A program made the translations under genes and the position numbers. This document shows positions 39,801 to 50,273 of a stretch of 64,000 bases of DNA, in pieces. A model generated the notes under the pieces. That model was not told the DNA's origin. It did not search any database and saw only the letters and a program-made list of their open reading frames with translations. Position 1 is the stretch's first letter. Every line of letters begins with the position of its first letter. The DNA comes from Toxoplasma gondii ME49 (Eukaryota > Apicomplexa > Conoidasida > Eucoccidiorida > Sarcocystidae): assembly GCF_000006565.2 (NCBI RefSeq), contig NC_031477.1, forward strand, positions 4,429,137 through 4,493,136, given 5' to 3'.

Positions 39801-39892
39801 AGCGAAGACGACATGCAAATTCGACACTTCGACCATGTTTCCTTGTCTCGCCTTCGCTTCCTCACGTCCCACCCCGTGTCTTCGTCCGCCAT
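36812..39892 (-). CDS. mTERF-like organellar nucleic-acid-binding protein, 1026 aa, intronless
   Basis: The first in-frame ATG is at 39892 (MADEDTGWDV...); upstream in-frame codons include only non-ATG candidates. mTERF proteins are helical-repeat proteins that bind DNA or RNA in mitochondria and plastids. Three mTERF-like repeat stretches are visible: LTAAELTRLITLCPELLLPR (about residue 535), FLEAVVLKHPTVVNVRRP (about 645), and MFRDYPRLFSFGMEGS followed by FPQFLSYSLRRRIIPRH (about 815-875). The last is the family's diagnostic proline-plus-SLxxRIxPR signature. The first 500 residues are Ser/Pro-rich and disordered-looking, with a hydrophobic stretch (VFLFFLLWLFSSRF, about 250-275) followed by basic residues. 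An apicoplast or mitochondrial destination is likely from the family. The targeting route is unclear because that hydrophobic stretch is far from the N-terminus. Confidence 0.8.
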   Translation of the reverse strand: MADEDTGWDVRKRRRDKETWSKCRICMSSSLSRAPPSSRPSPHEGTRALRSFPHSLHRKADALRPCSSSVCVVVSPVQNVNHTLSSLRNFSRHSSASRLPSCSTMSSPLSLFAPSPPCCDSLLQLASLPAPPPSSLTSPNCTPSYSSCHPFSSLSPVRVAGAVSCSILPSFSSPASGLLPAHTPSVASTNFATKLSSFFSRRLVSSCSSSTCVASKKRFLLRRTASVKARRACLASLSPAAASSVSPCPVFPPLVAFPVFLFFLLWLFSSRFSCAEALRIGRLGNGHRPPGAFECSPCFVSSTSPAHHLSSLSEPFSLSSLSSSASPASPSASPPSSPGPHGSSLGPKVQLGAPKYRKRAVRAGRQKTPKFPYSPKHSIFYDFPAPPADLPLPPSVLSSSATPEKSPSVGRAEEGGACDAEGLAANRWTAPPPNASQDADNAGTDKYLLRVPPIDQRARRMLWIHRHLGRRDGTLSPVEDEITDLLLSHNVPEETTLDLNSPLAASGERRPSSASSPVSPTTPSSPYLAHLHRLAFADTLGLTAAELTRLITLCPELLLPRRLAACSDSIGVLLTEKKWRPEAVKRLLLHVPRALTAGPRHLVRWMEEYRELFFPGNPEMAQPEDGARSDRDEGKANAAQREEADAFLEAVVLKHPTVVNVRRPKSKLVHFLKILRQVRATRSEFKPTGWSILPLEERARIVAFIASASPALNEAEHSDKRDQPCLSGREQASEGSGFSDEYRREQAADLGALELEWYRGHYERLDEFEGEKVAEDLASKIDGEGEEAREKRETILRPLREDAARMRAAMNREEASVQKMFRDYPRLFSFGMEGSVRSKLLYLQNCMHKELEEVFLFPQFLSYSLRRRIIPRHIALVNAFLLRERARLKRDNPLYEEGKTLERSRKNSQTRKRWDDRMHERTKLKLRLEHGRGRVAEAKDEGSVYDEEYWEKKAMLEDQLVPVVDERKGWRGLEPYQPFAMPHLPSLREMYATSDEKFMELFDIPYPDFVSAKVDAEKVKNPQTLF

Positions 39893-40400
39893 CGTTTCTA
39901 GAAAGTCCAGGAAAAAAAGTTCGAGAGGCGGACAAAATACACAAAGGAAAAGCCATCGAAATTTCACCGTAGCGGCACACAGAGAGACAAGCAGAAGGAA
40001 GCGAAATTGCGGAGTTCAGGAGGCGGGCGCCGACGAGGGGTGGCACCAGGCAAGAGCTGCACAGGGAAGGAGCCCAAAGGAAAGGGAAGAGGCCGAGAAA
40101 AATGGAGACGGACGGTGAGAAAGGACAGGAAACAACCGAGGAGAGACACATGAAAGAGGAGCGTAGGCAAATACGCTGAACGGGCAGCGCCAGCTACGGG
40201 ACACACTGGAGGGTGGGAGAAAAGGAGAAAAGCAATTGTTCGGAGGGTCGGAAGACTGAACGGATGCCAGATACAGGAAAAGACGAAAAATAAAAAGGCG
40301 GAGAAACACGACAGCGTCGAGAGATACAGGTGGAGCAAGAAGGGGAAAAATCCCTCAACCTTTTGTGAGGCTTTGCTCGGCCGCGTCATGCGAAAAGAGT
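39893..40400 (-). promoter_or_regulatory. Pyrimidine-rich leader/promoter region of the mTERF-like gene
   Basis: The C/T-rich minus strand begins directly upstream of the start codon, like the leaders of the other genes here. No core promoter element is recognisable. Confidence 0.45.
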
Positions 40401-42900
40401 CTTTCGTCCGAGACCCGCGGAGATGCAGCAGGCGTCTGGAGAATTCTTTCTGACAGTAAGCAAGAATGCACACCTCAGTTCAAGTCCTCCACTGGTAATG
40501 TGTAACACATACATCCATAAAACAACGACATTCTTCAATTTTTCAACATTTACATGGGAAATCAACTTCAACGAGCTAAATTCATCCAGGGAATACAGCT
40601 CAGAAAGTAGAGCATTTGGAGATGTACTTGACATTCTAGTTGGAAAAGCGCGTCTTTTTCTTCTAACATTTGAAACCTCCTATTGCGTTTCCTTTCGTTT
40701 TCTGTGCACGTGGAAAACGCACAGGACGTCAGGCTCGTGGAACTACGGCCGACTCTGTTCCGCCTGGGCGAGAAGAAAAGATGTTGAGAAGCGATCTAGC
40801 TCAAGACGCTTTTCTATTTGTTTTCCTCGCGTCCATGCATCTAACATAAATAGCCGCATATCAACTTTGGATGCACAGATGGACACAGCAGAAGCTTTTA
40901 CAGTTTGTGTTGCTTGACTCACCACTTTAACGGAGCCGTAGTTCACCGGGACTGTGTGCTATGTGGACCGATGCACAGTTTCTGTGACTTTGCCCCCTGC
41001 TGGTAGAAAGCGCAACTGCTCAAGAGATGCTTCATCTCTTCAAATCATATCGCGTGTTCCGTCCGCGCAGGAGTCCTCTCAATCGTTTCACGTTTGCCTA
41101 TCCCTGTCGGTGTCGTCTCCGTCGACCAGAAAACAGAGTGGATCTCTGCGTTCCATACTCTTGCACAAACTGTTATCTCTCTGGCAACTGTAGAATCCGT
41201 TTCTCGGCCTCAGAAAACAGGCACAACTTCACTGCCTAGCAGACTTGCACCACATCCAGTGGTAGAATGCTTCTGTGTGGAAAGGGGAGAAGCAAAGGGA
41301 GAAAAGTGGGTGAGAGCGACGAAGTGAGTAGGCCGGATTTATGTAAGCAGAGGAGTACTTTTTTCCACCTTAAAGGCCTGTTTATTGGATCCGTGTCCTA
41401 CTGTCTTAGCAGAGGGCGGAGTTTCATGTTTGATTATCTTTGCTCCCGCTGTCCATAGGAAGTTAAAATTCAAATAGTTCTCGTGTGAAGTACGGAGCAA
41501 TTAGCAACAAGCGTCTTGAATTACAAGAACAAGCGGCCAAGCCAGCGTCCCGTTCATGTCTTCTCGGGGAACAGAACGCAGCAACGTGCCGCCTCACCTT
41601 GGTCACACAAGATAACCTTATAATGTGGTAACTGCACCACGTATTGCAGCTATCACCTTTTTGCTCTTCATGCCGGCATTGTACGGTGGACGTGGTAGCT
41701 TTCGTGTGTTAGTCTAAATACCTGGAGGTAGCGACTTGCAGAAGACTTACAGTAGACACCTGTTCTATAAGGAGCACTTCTGCCTTGTCCGGGTCTGGCT
41801 CACGAGGTACGACCTCCAGTATCTGGATGCGGTTTTGTCAAATACCCTTGAATTGGGATTGCAGTCGTATAGATTGCGCAAGCTCGTGCGGGAAAAGGCG
41901 TACGTTTCACGGAGTTACGACCGGGAGAATCACCGGGCCCAGGAATGCCGTACGGGCCACGAAAAAGTCATGTCGACCGTTCGAAAAGCGACACTCTGCA
42001 TCGTCGTTGTGTCCATTCACCCAGCCCATCTGCATTCGTCGAGGCAGACTTCCATTTCTCCAGCAGATCGTTTGTTCTCGGCTCGGGTTTCCAGTTTCCA
42101 ACTCAACCACGAGAGCAAGAGACACAAACGTTACATATGAAGCACCGGCGAAGAAGTTCAGGCCTCTTTGAAGACCGTGCCGCCGTTCATTCGTAGGAAG
42201 AGCAAGACGCACAGGAGAGACGCACTTACTTGGCTCAGACCAAGGCAGAAAAAGTTTACACATTCGCAGCAACACTGTGAAACTCATCTACACCTGGTTT
42301 GGAAATCCCGCAAGGCAGCGTCGCTGCCTGGTTGTTGCGACAACGTTGGTGGCCCATCTTCTACACTCTTCTCCCCCGCCCGTCAGGCAAATTCATTCTT
42401 CACGAAACACAACAGAAGCACTGTTGTGGCCACGGTGGTTTGGACAGAGAAACCAGGGCCTCGGAGAACAGTCGGCGGCCGTGAACTTTCTGCGGCTGTC
42501 CAGTTCCCCAGCCGTCCTCTTGCATGCTTCAACGTTTTCCTTCGTTGATTCCTGCCCCGTCGACAAAGCTCACTAGCCTTTTCACTGGAGCATTCGTCGC
42601 GGATGTCGTGGCCGTCGGCACCCTCCAGCCTCCACCGACACGCCCTCCAAAGCTTCCCCTCCTTAATCGAGACAATCGCGCCTAGCTGCCGTGTAAATAA
42701 GATCGGCTTTACCCGACGCTTCCTTCCCCGCCACGCAACCCTTTCCTTTGAAACATACTTTTCTTCTCGACTCTCGTAAGCTCTCGAGGTACAAGAAGGC
42801 GTCATCCATCTCTCCTTCGCTGCTTGGCATCGGCTTCCGTCCTCCGTCTTGTGCGCTGTCCATGGGCGTCGTTTTGCGTGTTGTTTTTTCTCTTCCGATT
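40401..42900. other. Intergenic region and TFIIB 3' flank
   Basis: Open frames here (for example plus 40423-40917 and minus 41907-42287) are short, overlap frames on the other strand and have no recognisable motif. The region just below 42901 should contain the 3' untranslated region of the TFIIB gene. Confidence 0.45.
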
Positions 42901-45168
42901 CTACGGTGGAATCTCACCGGCCTTTCTTTTCCTTGATGAGTACCTCGCTCTCAGCCCGTCGAGACCCCCTTCGACCGTTGGCTGGAACTCCCGAGGGAGA
43001 AGGTGCTCGGCCACATCGAGCATGTCTTTGTAGATGGACCGCAGGGTATGCTCTCCTGCTCCTGTGACGCTCGCGATCTCCGACGCCTTGGGCAAATTCG
43101 GATTTGTGCTGGAATTCAGCAGCTTCACAACCAGCCATATGGCTGCCGCAGCGACGGAGTTAGGTCTGCAAAAAAAAGACCGCGCTACAGCCAGGTCAGA
43201 ACGAGAAACAGAAACGGGTGCCGCTCTCGGCTGCCATGAGGCGGTGTGGCTACAGCGGGTGCGAGCTTCTCCACTCTGAAGAGACAAATCGATTCAGACG
43301 CGGAGATGGGGAAATGAGAAGCGCTATTTATTTGCACGTTGTGGCCGCACACCTAGGCATCTTCTCTTACCAGTACAAACGGACGATTTTTTAACAGGAA
43401 CCCTTTATAACGAAACGAGACAAGGTGGAAGAAAGCCAGAATCGACAAACAGACCCAACAACGGAGTGAAACCCGTGAGACAGCGGCGAAGATCCCTACC
43501 ACGTGTTTTGCTAGTTTTCTTCCACAAACACGAACGGGACACACCGTCTGAAGAAAACCTGGCTTTTGTGTCAAGAGACGCCGAGGGGTCACCGGCAACG
43601 AGCCGCGCCTTTATCAATGGTCTCGACATGTGAACACCGGAGAAACGACACGAGGGAAAAACCAGCGGCACACGAGCACTAAGCGCGTCGAGCGAAACGA
43701 AGGAACGCCTGCCTCTCTCGCCTTCTTCCTTCTCATGTAGATCCGTGACGCGATGTAGGGATAATATGATGTGGACCTCCGTGCAAGAACATGCCTGTGA
43801 GAAGAAATGATGACTTGGGTCGCTCTCTTCGCGACATGTTCGGCCACGTCAGCAACATGCATGCTGAGTTGCAGCCGCGAGCAATAGCGCGGGAGCAGCT
43901 GGGTGGCAGACTCGGCGCTGTTGACTCCGCCTCGCTGCGGCAACAGTTTCTTGATTCGGTTGATGGCCTTGCCGAGCTCCTTCTCGGAGATCGCTCGGTC
44001 GTAAACAACCAGTTCCTTAACAGTCCGTGTGACGCCTGCTTCTCGACAAGCCAGGTAAGTGATTGCCAGCATGGTCGTGGTGTTGCTGCGTGTTCGGAGT
44101 TGCACGCCATCTTGCTGAAAAGAACAAACGCACAGGCTTTGCACAGCACAACTCCTCTCTTGTCTGTCCAAGTCGAAAACGCGAAAAATTTGCCTTGGTC
44201 AAGCCCGAGGGGTAAAGCACTGTGACGCATCTGCAGCAACATAAAAAACGCATTCTGTTGCGTCCGCAGAACCGCCCTCCAATTGTTTGTTCCGGCCTTG
44301 CCGAGCGTGAGTCGACTCTTTCGCAACCTCTTCCGCGCAGTTTTTTTTTCACCCCGCGTCAGCATTTCCAGCGTACCATGAGGTCCTTGGTGATTTCTTT
44401 CGCCCTCTCGAGGACGTTGTCTCTGAGAGCGAAAGCCTCGCCAATGAGGCGGATGTAGTTGAAGGCGACCTTCAGCTGTCGGTCGCCACTGCCGACGCCA
44501 GATCCGAGTCCAGACGTGGCGGCTTCGTGGAGTTGTTGAAGCCTCTTCGCACTCCAGGCGGCCTTCCCCGCGAGCGGTCCACCACTGGAAGCGACGAGCA
44601 TCGTGGTTCCGATGCCTCCATCTTCTAGCCAGGCGTCTAGGGCGTCTCCGACACGGTTGCGGTCGGCACCGCCGCGACTGCTGCTGGCTGCCTCTGCGGA
44701 GAAGTTTCGCCACTCCTGCTCTTCGCTCAAAACCTTCTCCTCGACGATCAGTCCACATTCCCGGCACAGCTGGTCTCCACTGCTGGAGTCGAACACGATG
44801 GTCTGAGCGCCGTTCCGAGCAGGTCCGCAGTACGGGCAAGTTTTCGCCTGCCGCGTCGACGCGTAGACTGTGAAGCGCGGAGCCTGCGAGGGTGCTGGCG
44901 TGGTGGCGGCTGGAGAGGGCGCCGACGAAGTGGAGTTTCCGGTAGGGAGAAGCACTGGCGCCGCTCTCGACGGCTGGTTAAACGAGACGAGGGGTGCTGC
45001 GGCAGGTCGGGAAGAGGAAGCCGAAAACGAGACAGAGGCTGTGTGTTGAGAGGACTGAAACGACCGCGATGATGAAGGGAGCGCGCGAGAATCTGCTGGA
45101 CGAGCGGGAGCGGAAGGCGCCGACCCAGACAGAGTAACGGCGATCCGCTTCGCGGGCGGCGCCGACAT
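42901..45168 (-). CDS. TFIIB: General transcription factor TFIIB, three exons, about 458-464 aa
   Basis: TFIIB bridges TBP-bound promoter DNA and RNA polymerase II. Exons: 45168-44377, 44114 to 43795 or 43777, and 43165-42901. The start ATG (MSAPPAKRIA...) was chosen because upstream in-frame codons lack an ATG. A zinc ribbon has C111-P-Y-C114 and C135-R-E-C138. It is followed by the B-reader/linker region (GLIVEEKVLSEEQEWRNFS). Cyclin repeat 1 contains AFNYIRLIGEAFALRDNVLE and, across the exon 1/2 junction, MLAITYLACREAGVTRTVKE. Cyclin repeat 2 contains LLPRYCSRLQLSMHVADVAE and SVAAAAIWLVVKLLNSS. Exon 1/2 joins in phase 0. The exon 2 donor is either GC (CACAG/GCATGT at 43795, best alignment length) or GT (43777, five or six extra residues). 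The 110-residue Ser/Ala/Pro-rich N-terminal extension and the 20-residue loop between zinc-ribbon Cys pairs are longer than usual. Confidence 0.93.
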
Positions 45169-46090
45169 GTTGTCTAAAGGAACCGGCTCAAGTAAGCACT
45201 GAGGGTTCAAAGACAGGGAAGCCAACGGAAATAGAGCTCGCGAATTCACCCTCTAGAGAAAGGAAAACAGCACAGAATTTGTGGACGGTGTGAGGCAGGG
45301 GAGTGGAGGGGTCGGCAAAAGGCAGCCTCTGGAAGGTGCCCTCGTCCCGCTGGGTAGAAACCCAGAGGGAAGAACGGCGACCGGGTACACTTCGGAGAGA
45401 AGGGCAACGGGGGTTCTCCTCGTTTTAGACTAGAAAAAGTGATTTGCAGCGCGAGTGATCACGGGAAACCCCCGCACCGCTTCACAGAGCTAAAGAGGAA
45501 AGGTACAGGATGTCTTCGTCATCGCCGGACAGAAGTGCGAATCGAATGTGCTGATAGGGTATCGGAGTGTGACGAGAAACGGTTGAGAAGAAACTCAAGA
45601 ATCTGCCGCCGAAAGTTTCAAGGACGCAGCGGCGGGTTCAGCTGCAGATACGGACGACACGTACACCGGGAGGAGTCCGAGAAGCAAAAGGGAAAGGAGA
45701 CGGCGAAGTTAACAAAAAGCAACTCAGTGGTGACGCAAAAAATTCGCAAACTATGGACAGAAAGAGGGAACGAGTTTTGTCCGGAGCGGACCGTTTCGGA
45801 CGATAATCCCTGCATGTGTGAACCGCCACGAAAGCATGCAAGGAAACTACATCGTCGCACGCGAAAGCATGCTGACCGTTGCGCTCGTTTCTTGCCTTTT
45901 TTTTCAGAAGGCAAAAAGAAAAAGAAAACAGAAGTCCCTGAATTGTTTGTCGTGACGGGCTCTCTAGGAAAAGTTCCGCGGTTGTATCGTTCAATGATGA
46001 CGGCCAAATACGGAAGGACAGTAAGACCGGGGAACTATCGAATGGCGTATCACACCAGAAAAAGAAAGCGCGACACAGCGTGAACATATC
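45169..46090 (-). promoter_or_regulatory. Leader/promoter region of the TFIIB gene
   Basis: The minus strand is pyrimidine-rich. Two copies of CGAAAGCATGC lie at about 45829 and 45861, some 0.7 kb upstream of the start codon. GCATGC-core motifs are enriched in Toxoplasma promoters, so these are candidate binding sites. The 214-codon plus-strand frame here is rejected as compositional. Confidence 0.45.
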
Positions 46091-47720
46091 CACGCCAAGC
46101 TTCAGCCGGTGACCATGCCACCCTTGTTAACGAAGCATATCTTTCCACTAGTCCGCAGTTACTCAAGCACTTCACCTATCGGGGGTGAAGAATAGTGCCC
46201 TCCGTCTGCAATTGTATCGTGCTTCTGTGGCTGCGTGCGTGTTGGTTGCGGTGGAGCACAGCGTAATGCCCTCCTCCCGCCGTTCACAAAGATCAAACTT
46301 CCTTGTCCATGCAGAAGTGCTCGTCCACAGTACAGGAACTCACGATTTTGCTTTGCTGCCAGAAGCCAAGACATCGTTTCCGCTCACAACAGCCACAACA
46401 TATTTCAACTGAAATCGTAGCTGCTGGAGCATTGAACTGAATCGATGGCAAGCGCTGGTTGTTTGCTGCCGAAAGGGCAATGAAAAAAAGTGCAGTCTCC
46501 AAAAGGCAGTGGAAGGTAGAGAGATGCAGTTGCAAGCACATCTGCGAAAACAACTGGAAACTGTGACCCACATACTCTGACACGGCAACATGTTTGTGCA
46601 CGGAGTTGCCGTTGTAGCAAACAAAAAACGGTCCCCTAACTATCTGTTGGCTGTGTGGAAACGTCAGCCTGTTGGTCAGATTCGAAGGGGGGAAAATAAT
46701 AATTGAGTCCCAGTCAGCACGCGGTTGTAAATAACGCTAGGCTCAAAGAAAGGGGAAAGAGCTGGTTCACTCGCCATTGGCACACACAGTATTTGGCATA
46801 AGCAAGAAGGAAACTCGCACGTCGTCCGGGTTTCCACAATTGAGACACACCCACCACTGAAATGGCGTCTGAAATGTGTGCAATGCCGAAACCGAAATTA
46901 CTGAAAGACCTCGTAGAACAACCAGATAACTCCAATATGTGGAGACGGAATTGAGCTAAGAACAAGAAAATCCCAGATATACCGCTGTCGCGTGCCTCGC
47001 TCCGTCTTCTGCTTACACGAGGAGAATGCTCTACAAGAAACGTTCCATCCGGTAACAGCTGGGAGTTCGTTGCCGGATGGGACGAGAAGCACAACGGCAC
47101 CGCTCCACAGGCCGCGACTAACAGTTGTCACACTTCGGAGGACATCTCTTTTCGCAATTGAACTATCTGAAACGCACCCCTTACAACTGCGCTTCGATGG
47201 GTATGGCTGCTCCTGTGCTTCGTCAAACTAAATGGATTGCAGCAATTGCTTCAGCTATGCGGAGAGCCATCGTGTCTGAACAGAAATGTAACTGGCCGAC
47301 TCCACACTAACCAAGACGTTTAGACCCCCTATCTGAACTCTATTGTATCACAAGAATTGCGCTCAACAGGCTCCTGACTGAAGTTTCTTCATCGACTCCG
47401 TTCGGGCGGACGAACTGGCCCATACAGGGGGCCCACCCCAGGGTCATTCTGCTTGCTATCGTTCGTTCCTGAATGACTGTGCTGTGCAGGAGGCTAAAAG
47501 AGTTTTGGTGAATGAACTGGATACTTCATCGGCTTCGTTGCAGGCTGTCTCGATTGCTATTGCGCCAGATAGTTCCCTCTTGCAATGATCCGGCTGCTCT
47601 CACTTCGTTTACAGGTTTCGCTCCTCACCTTAGATAGTCTTTGGTAGAAAAGGCATTACCTAGCCTCTTCGAGCCCACGGTGACAACATAAAAAACACAC
47701 AATTCTCCGGCAAAAGCGAC
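46091..47720. other. Intergenic region, no gene supported
   Basis: A mixed-composition spacer between the divergent TFIIB gene (minus) and the giant cysteine-rich protein gene (plus). The open frames are short and overlapping on both strands. Confidence 0.45.
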
Positions 47721-50273
47721 ATGGAACAAACTTCCGCAACTGCGTTACAGCACAACGCGAAGATTCCTGGTTTTCTTCTCAGGATGTCGATCAACGTCGT
47801 CGGAAAAGCCAAATCGGTCTCCACACACGAATCCTGTCTCTGGATGATTGCGACCGTGGATCCGTGGAGAAGTTTGCTTCACAACGTCACGACTGCTCGA
47901 CGATTTTTCTTTGAGATTCCTGTTCTCTTGTTCCACCCGTCTGATACAGCTGTCTTGAGGGCCCCATTCGTGGAAAGAGGCAGTTCAGCTCGTCCCCACC
48001 GTGAAAAAGAACGGGGTTTCCAGCCACCCCTCGTGGCAGCCGAAACCCAACACCTGTCCATGGTCGTCGGTGCCCCTGCAGCGTGTAAACCAACCACCAA
48101 CTATCGGCTCCGGACGGAGGTGAGTGTGCTTTCCCTTTCTGCTGTCGCGTTTGCACAGTGGCCGGAAGTGTATTATTCCCAGTCAGTGTTGAAGAATCTG
48201 TGTCCCAGAGTTCTGTTGCTGGGGAGCGCTCGATGCACGGCAGCTCGACACACGCCAGCCCCTTTCCTGTCTGTTGCCTCCGGTTCAGCTCTGCATGGGA
48301 AAGGCGGGCCTCGAGAAAACAAATTCCACGAAGCCTCAGAGCTCAGTTGCCTTTGTTATTCCACAAGCCTACCGGTTTTTTTTTTCTTTGACAAGTGGCA
48401 TCGCGACGTTTTGGTTTCAGAAAAAGCCGCACAGACTGATCGACCTATTCGCTGTGAAGTTCGGTGTGTGCCGCGCTGGGTGACCGACCGCGACGGTCAG
48501 ATGCCAGCAGCCGCTCGAAATGGACGAACAAATGTATTATCCAGCTTCTGGCCTTGACACGTTTCAGACACAAATCTGGGATTCTGTTGCATCTGAACCG
48601 TGCTCTTTCGCTTCCCGCGCGTCCATTGTCGACTCAGAGGCGGGCCCTGGTTTCCAGCGCTGCCAAGCGACACCCACTGATTTTCAGGCATAAGGACTCA
48701 CTTCGAGAGTACTCTTCCTCTATTTTATGAGTTCGTTTCTACCCTTATGAAGGTAAGAATGGTCGCTTGACTTGGCGTCTCCATTCTCTTTCTCGCCACT
48801 CGGCCACTTCACCCGTGCTTCAGGACTTCCGTCACAGACAGGCGTCGCATGCGTCTTTTTTTCGCGAATAGAGGCCTGCTGCCGGACCAACGCAGCGAAA
48901 ATGTCGTGTTCTGACGCTCTTTCACTGCCGTCTCTCTGTACCGTTCCTCACCAGTGTCACACGTAAGCCGCCACCCTGCGCACGTCTTTGCTGGATTGCA
49001 TCCTGCATAGGGTCCGCGTCTGCTGTGGTTGGCTCGACGCACGAAAACGGTGGCGTCATATCCCAAAGCTGATGCACGACCCTTTCGCCTCTTCTCTTTA
49101 GTTCTGTGTTTTGTCATTCCAGGAGTACACTCCACACATTTTCGTTTCGCGTTTCGGTACCTTGTGTGCAGCTGCTTCCTTGATCAGCTAGTCTCGAGTT
49201 GTTCGGGTCACAGCTATCAATTGTATGGTTCTACATCTTGCATTTTGCGTCGCTGAGCGTCGTTATTTTTCAAGGATGATTTCCTGTAGTTTTCAGACCA
49301 TTTTATGAGTAGTTTGCTCTTCGCTTTCTTTTTGTCGCGCGTCCATTTGCCAGGCGCGCTGTTGTGCCTTGATGCTTGGGGTTTGTTCAAAGACGGATTC
49401 AGCAGATTGGCTTGGTTGCCTCGTGGACTGCCACCGCTTAGGTTTTACTCGAAATGTTCTGAAGTGTCCATTACGTGAAGAGGCTGTTTCCTGCGGTGAA
49501 GTGCTCGGAGCACCCAATGGCCGCTGACCCTTGTTTCTCTGCACGCCCACTTGTTTCGAGCGGTATCAAGGGTGGGGAGAGGCTCAAATAGCCTCGGTGT
49601 GCCTTGACAATGTTGTCGTCTGGCTTGGCCTTTTGCTCAGACGTAGATGTGTGGAAGACGGGAACGAAAATGTAGACCGGAAGCCAGAGTCGACACGTGA
49701 TTCGAAGGTCGCCCGTCGCTTCGCTGAACGTATTCGTGTTCCTGCCGACATTTCTCACATTTCCACTTTACCATTCGCCTAATAATGACATACTGTCGAA
49801 AGGACAAATCGACGATCGAGCTGACGGCTGCGACAGCTGCTCCAGTTTCGTGCGAGGGTGCGGTGACTGAGAACTTTCGAACAAGTCGTCGCTCTAAAGA
49901 GGACCCACTTGTTCACTTGCATTCCACGCTCCACGGACGGTCACCTCTCCGTCAGACATGCGTCAACATGGACCGGGTTTCCCCATTCTGCGGGACAGAG
50001 GGCTGCGTAGGCTCGTGCGCGGGGTCTTACTGCATGGGGTATGGACAGTGCCAATGCGACATAAATCCACACAGGGCTCGCGGTGAGCGCCGAACAGACA
50101 GACATGGGTGCACAACAGGAGTGCACGCACACTGGACTGGGGCTGCCAGAAGGCATGCGTCGTCTCTGCACCCCCGCGGACACCGATGCCAGGGCAAGCG
50201 ACGCCCGTGCCCACTCTCCCTGTTTCCTGGTTCCTGCCGGCCATGCGGCTCTTTCGGGTATCCGAGATCCTCG
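47721..50273 (+). promoter_or_regulatory. Probable 5' leader, possibly with untranslated or extra coding exons, of the giant protein gene
   Basis: The plus strand becomes pyrimidine-rich from about 48.7 kb, matching the leader pattern of the other genes. A 278-codon open frame begins at an ATG at 47721 and contains a textbook donor (GAG/GTGAGT at 48120), so this may be a non-coding or coding 5' exon. The frame of the first recognised exon is also open upstream of 50274, to ATGs at 49968 (AACATGG context, Cys-rich) and 49785. The true start therefore needs transcript evidence. Confidence 0.35.

Noticed and set aside
47721..48557. 278-codon plus-strand frame starting at an ATG
   Set aside because: No recognisable domain. 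The strong internal donor at 48120 suggests that at most its first part is an exon, so it is noted as possible leader, not called as a gene.
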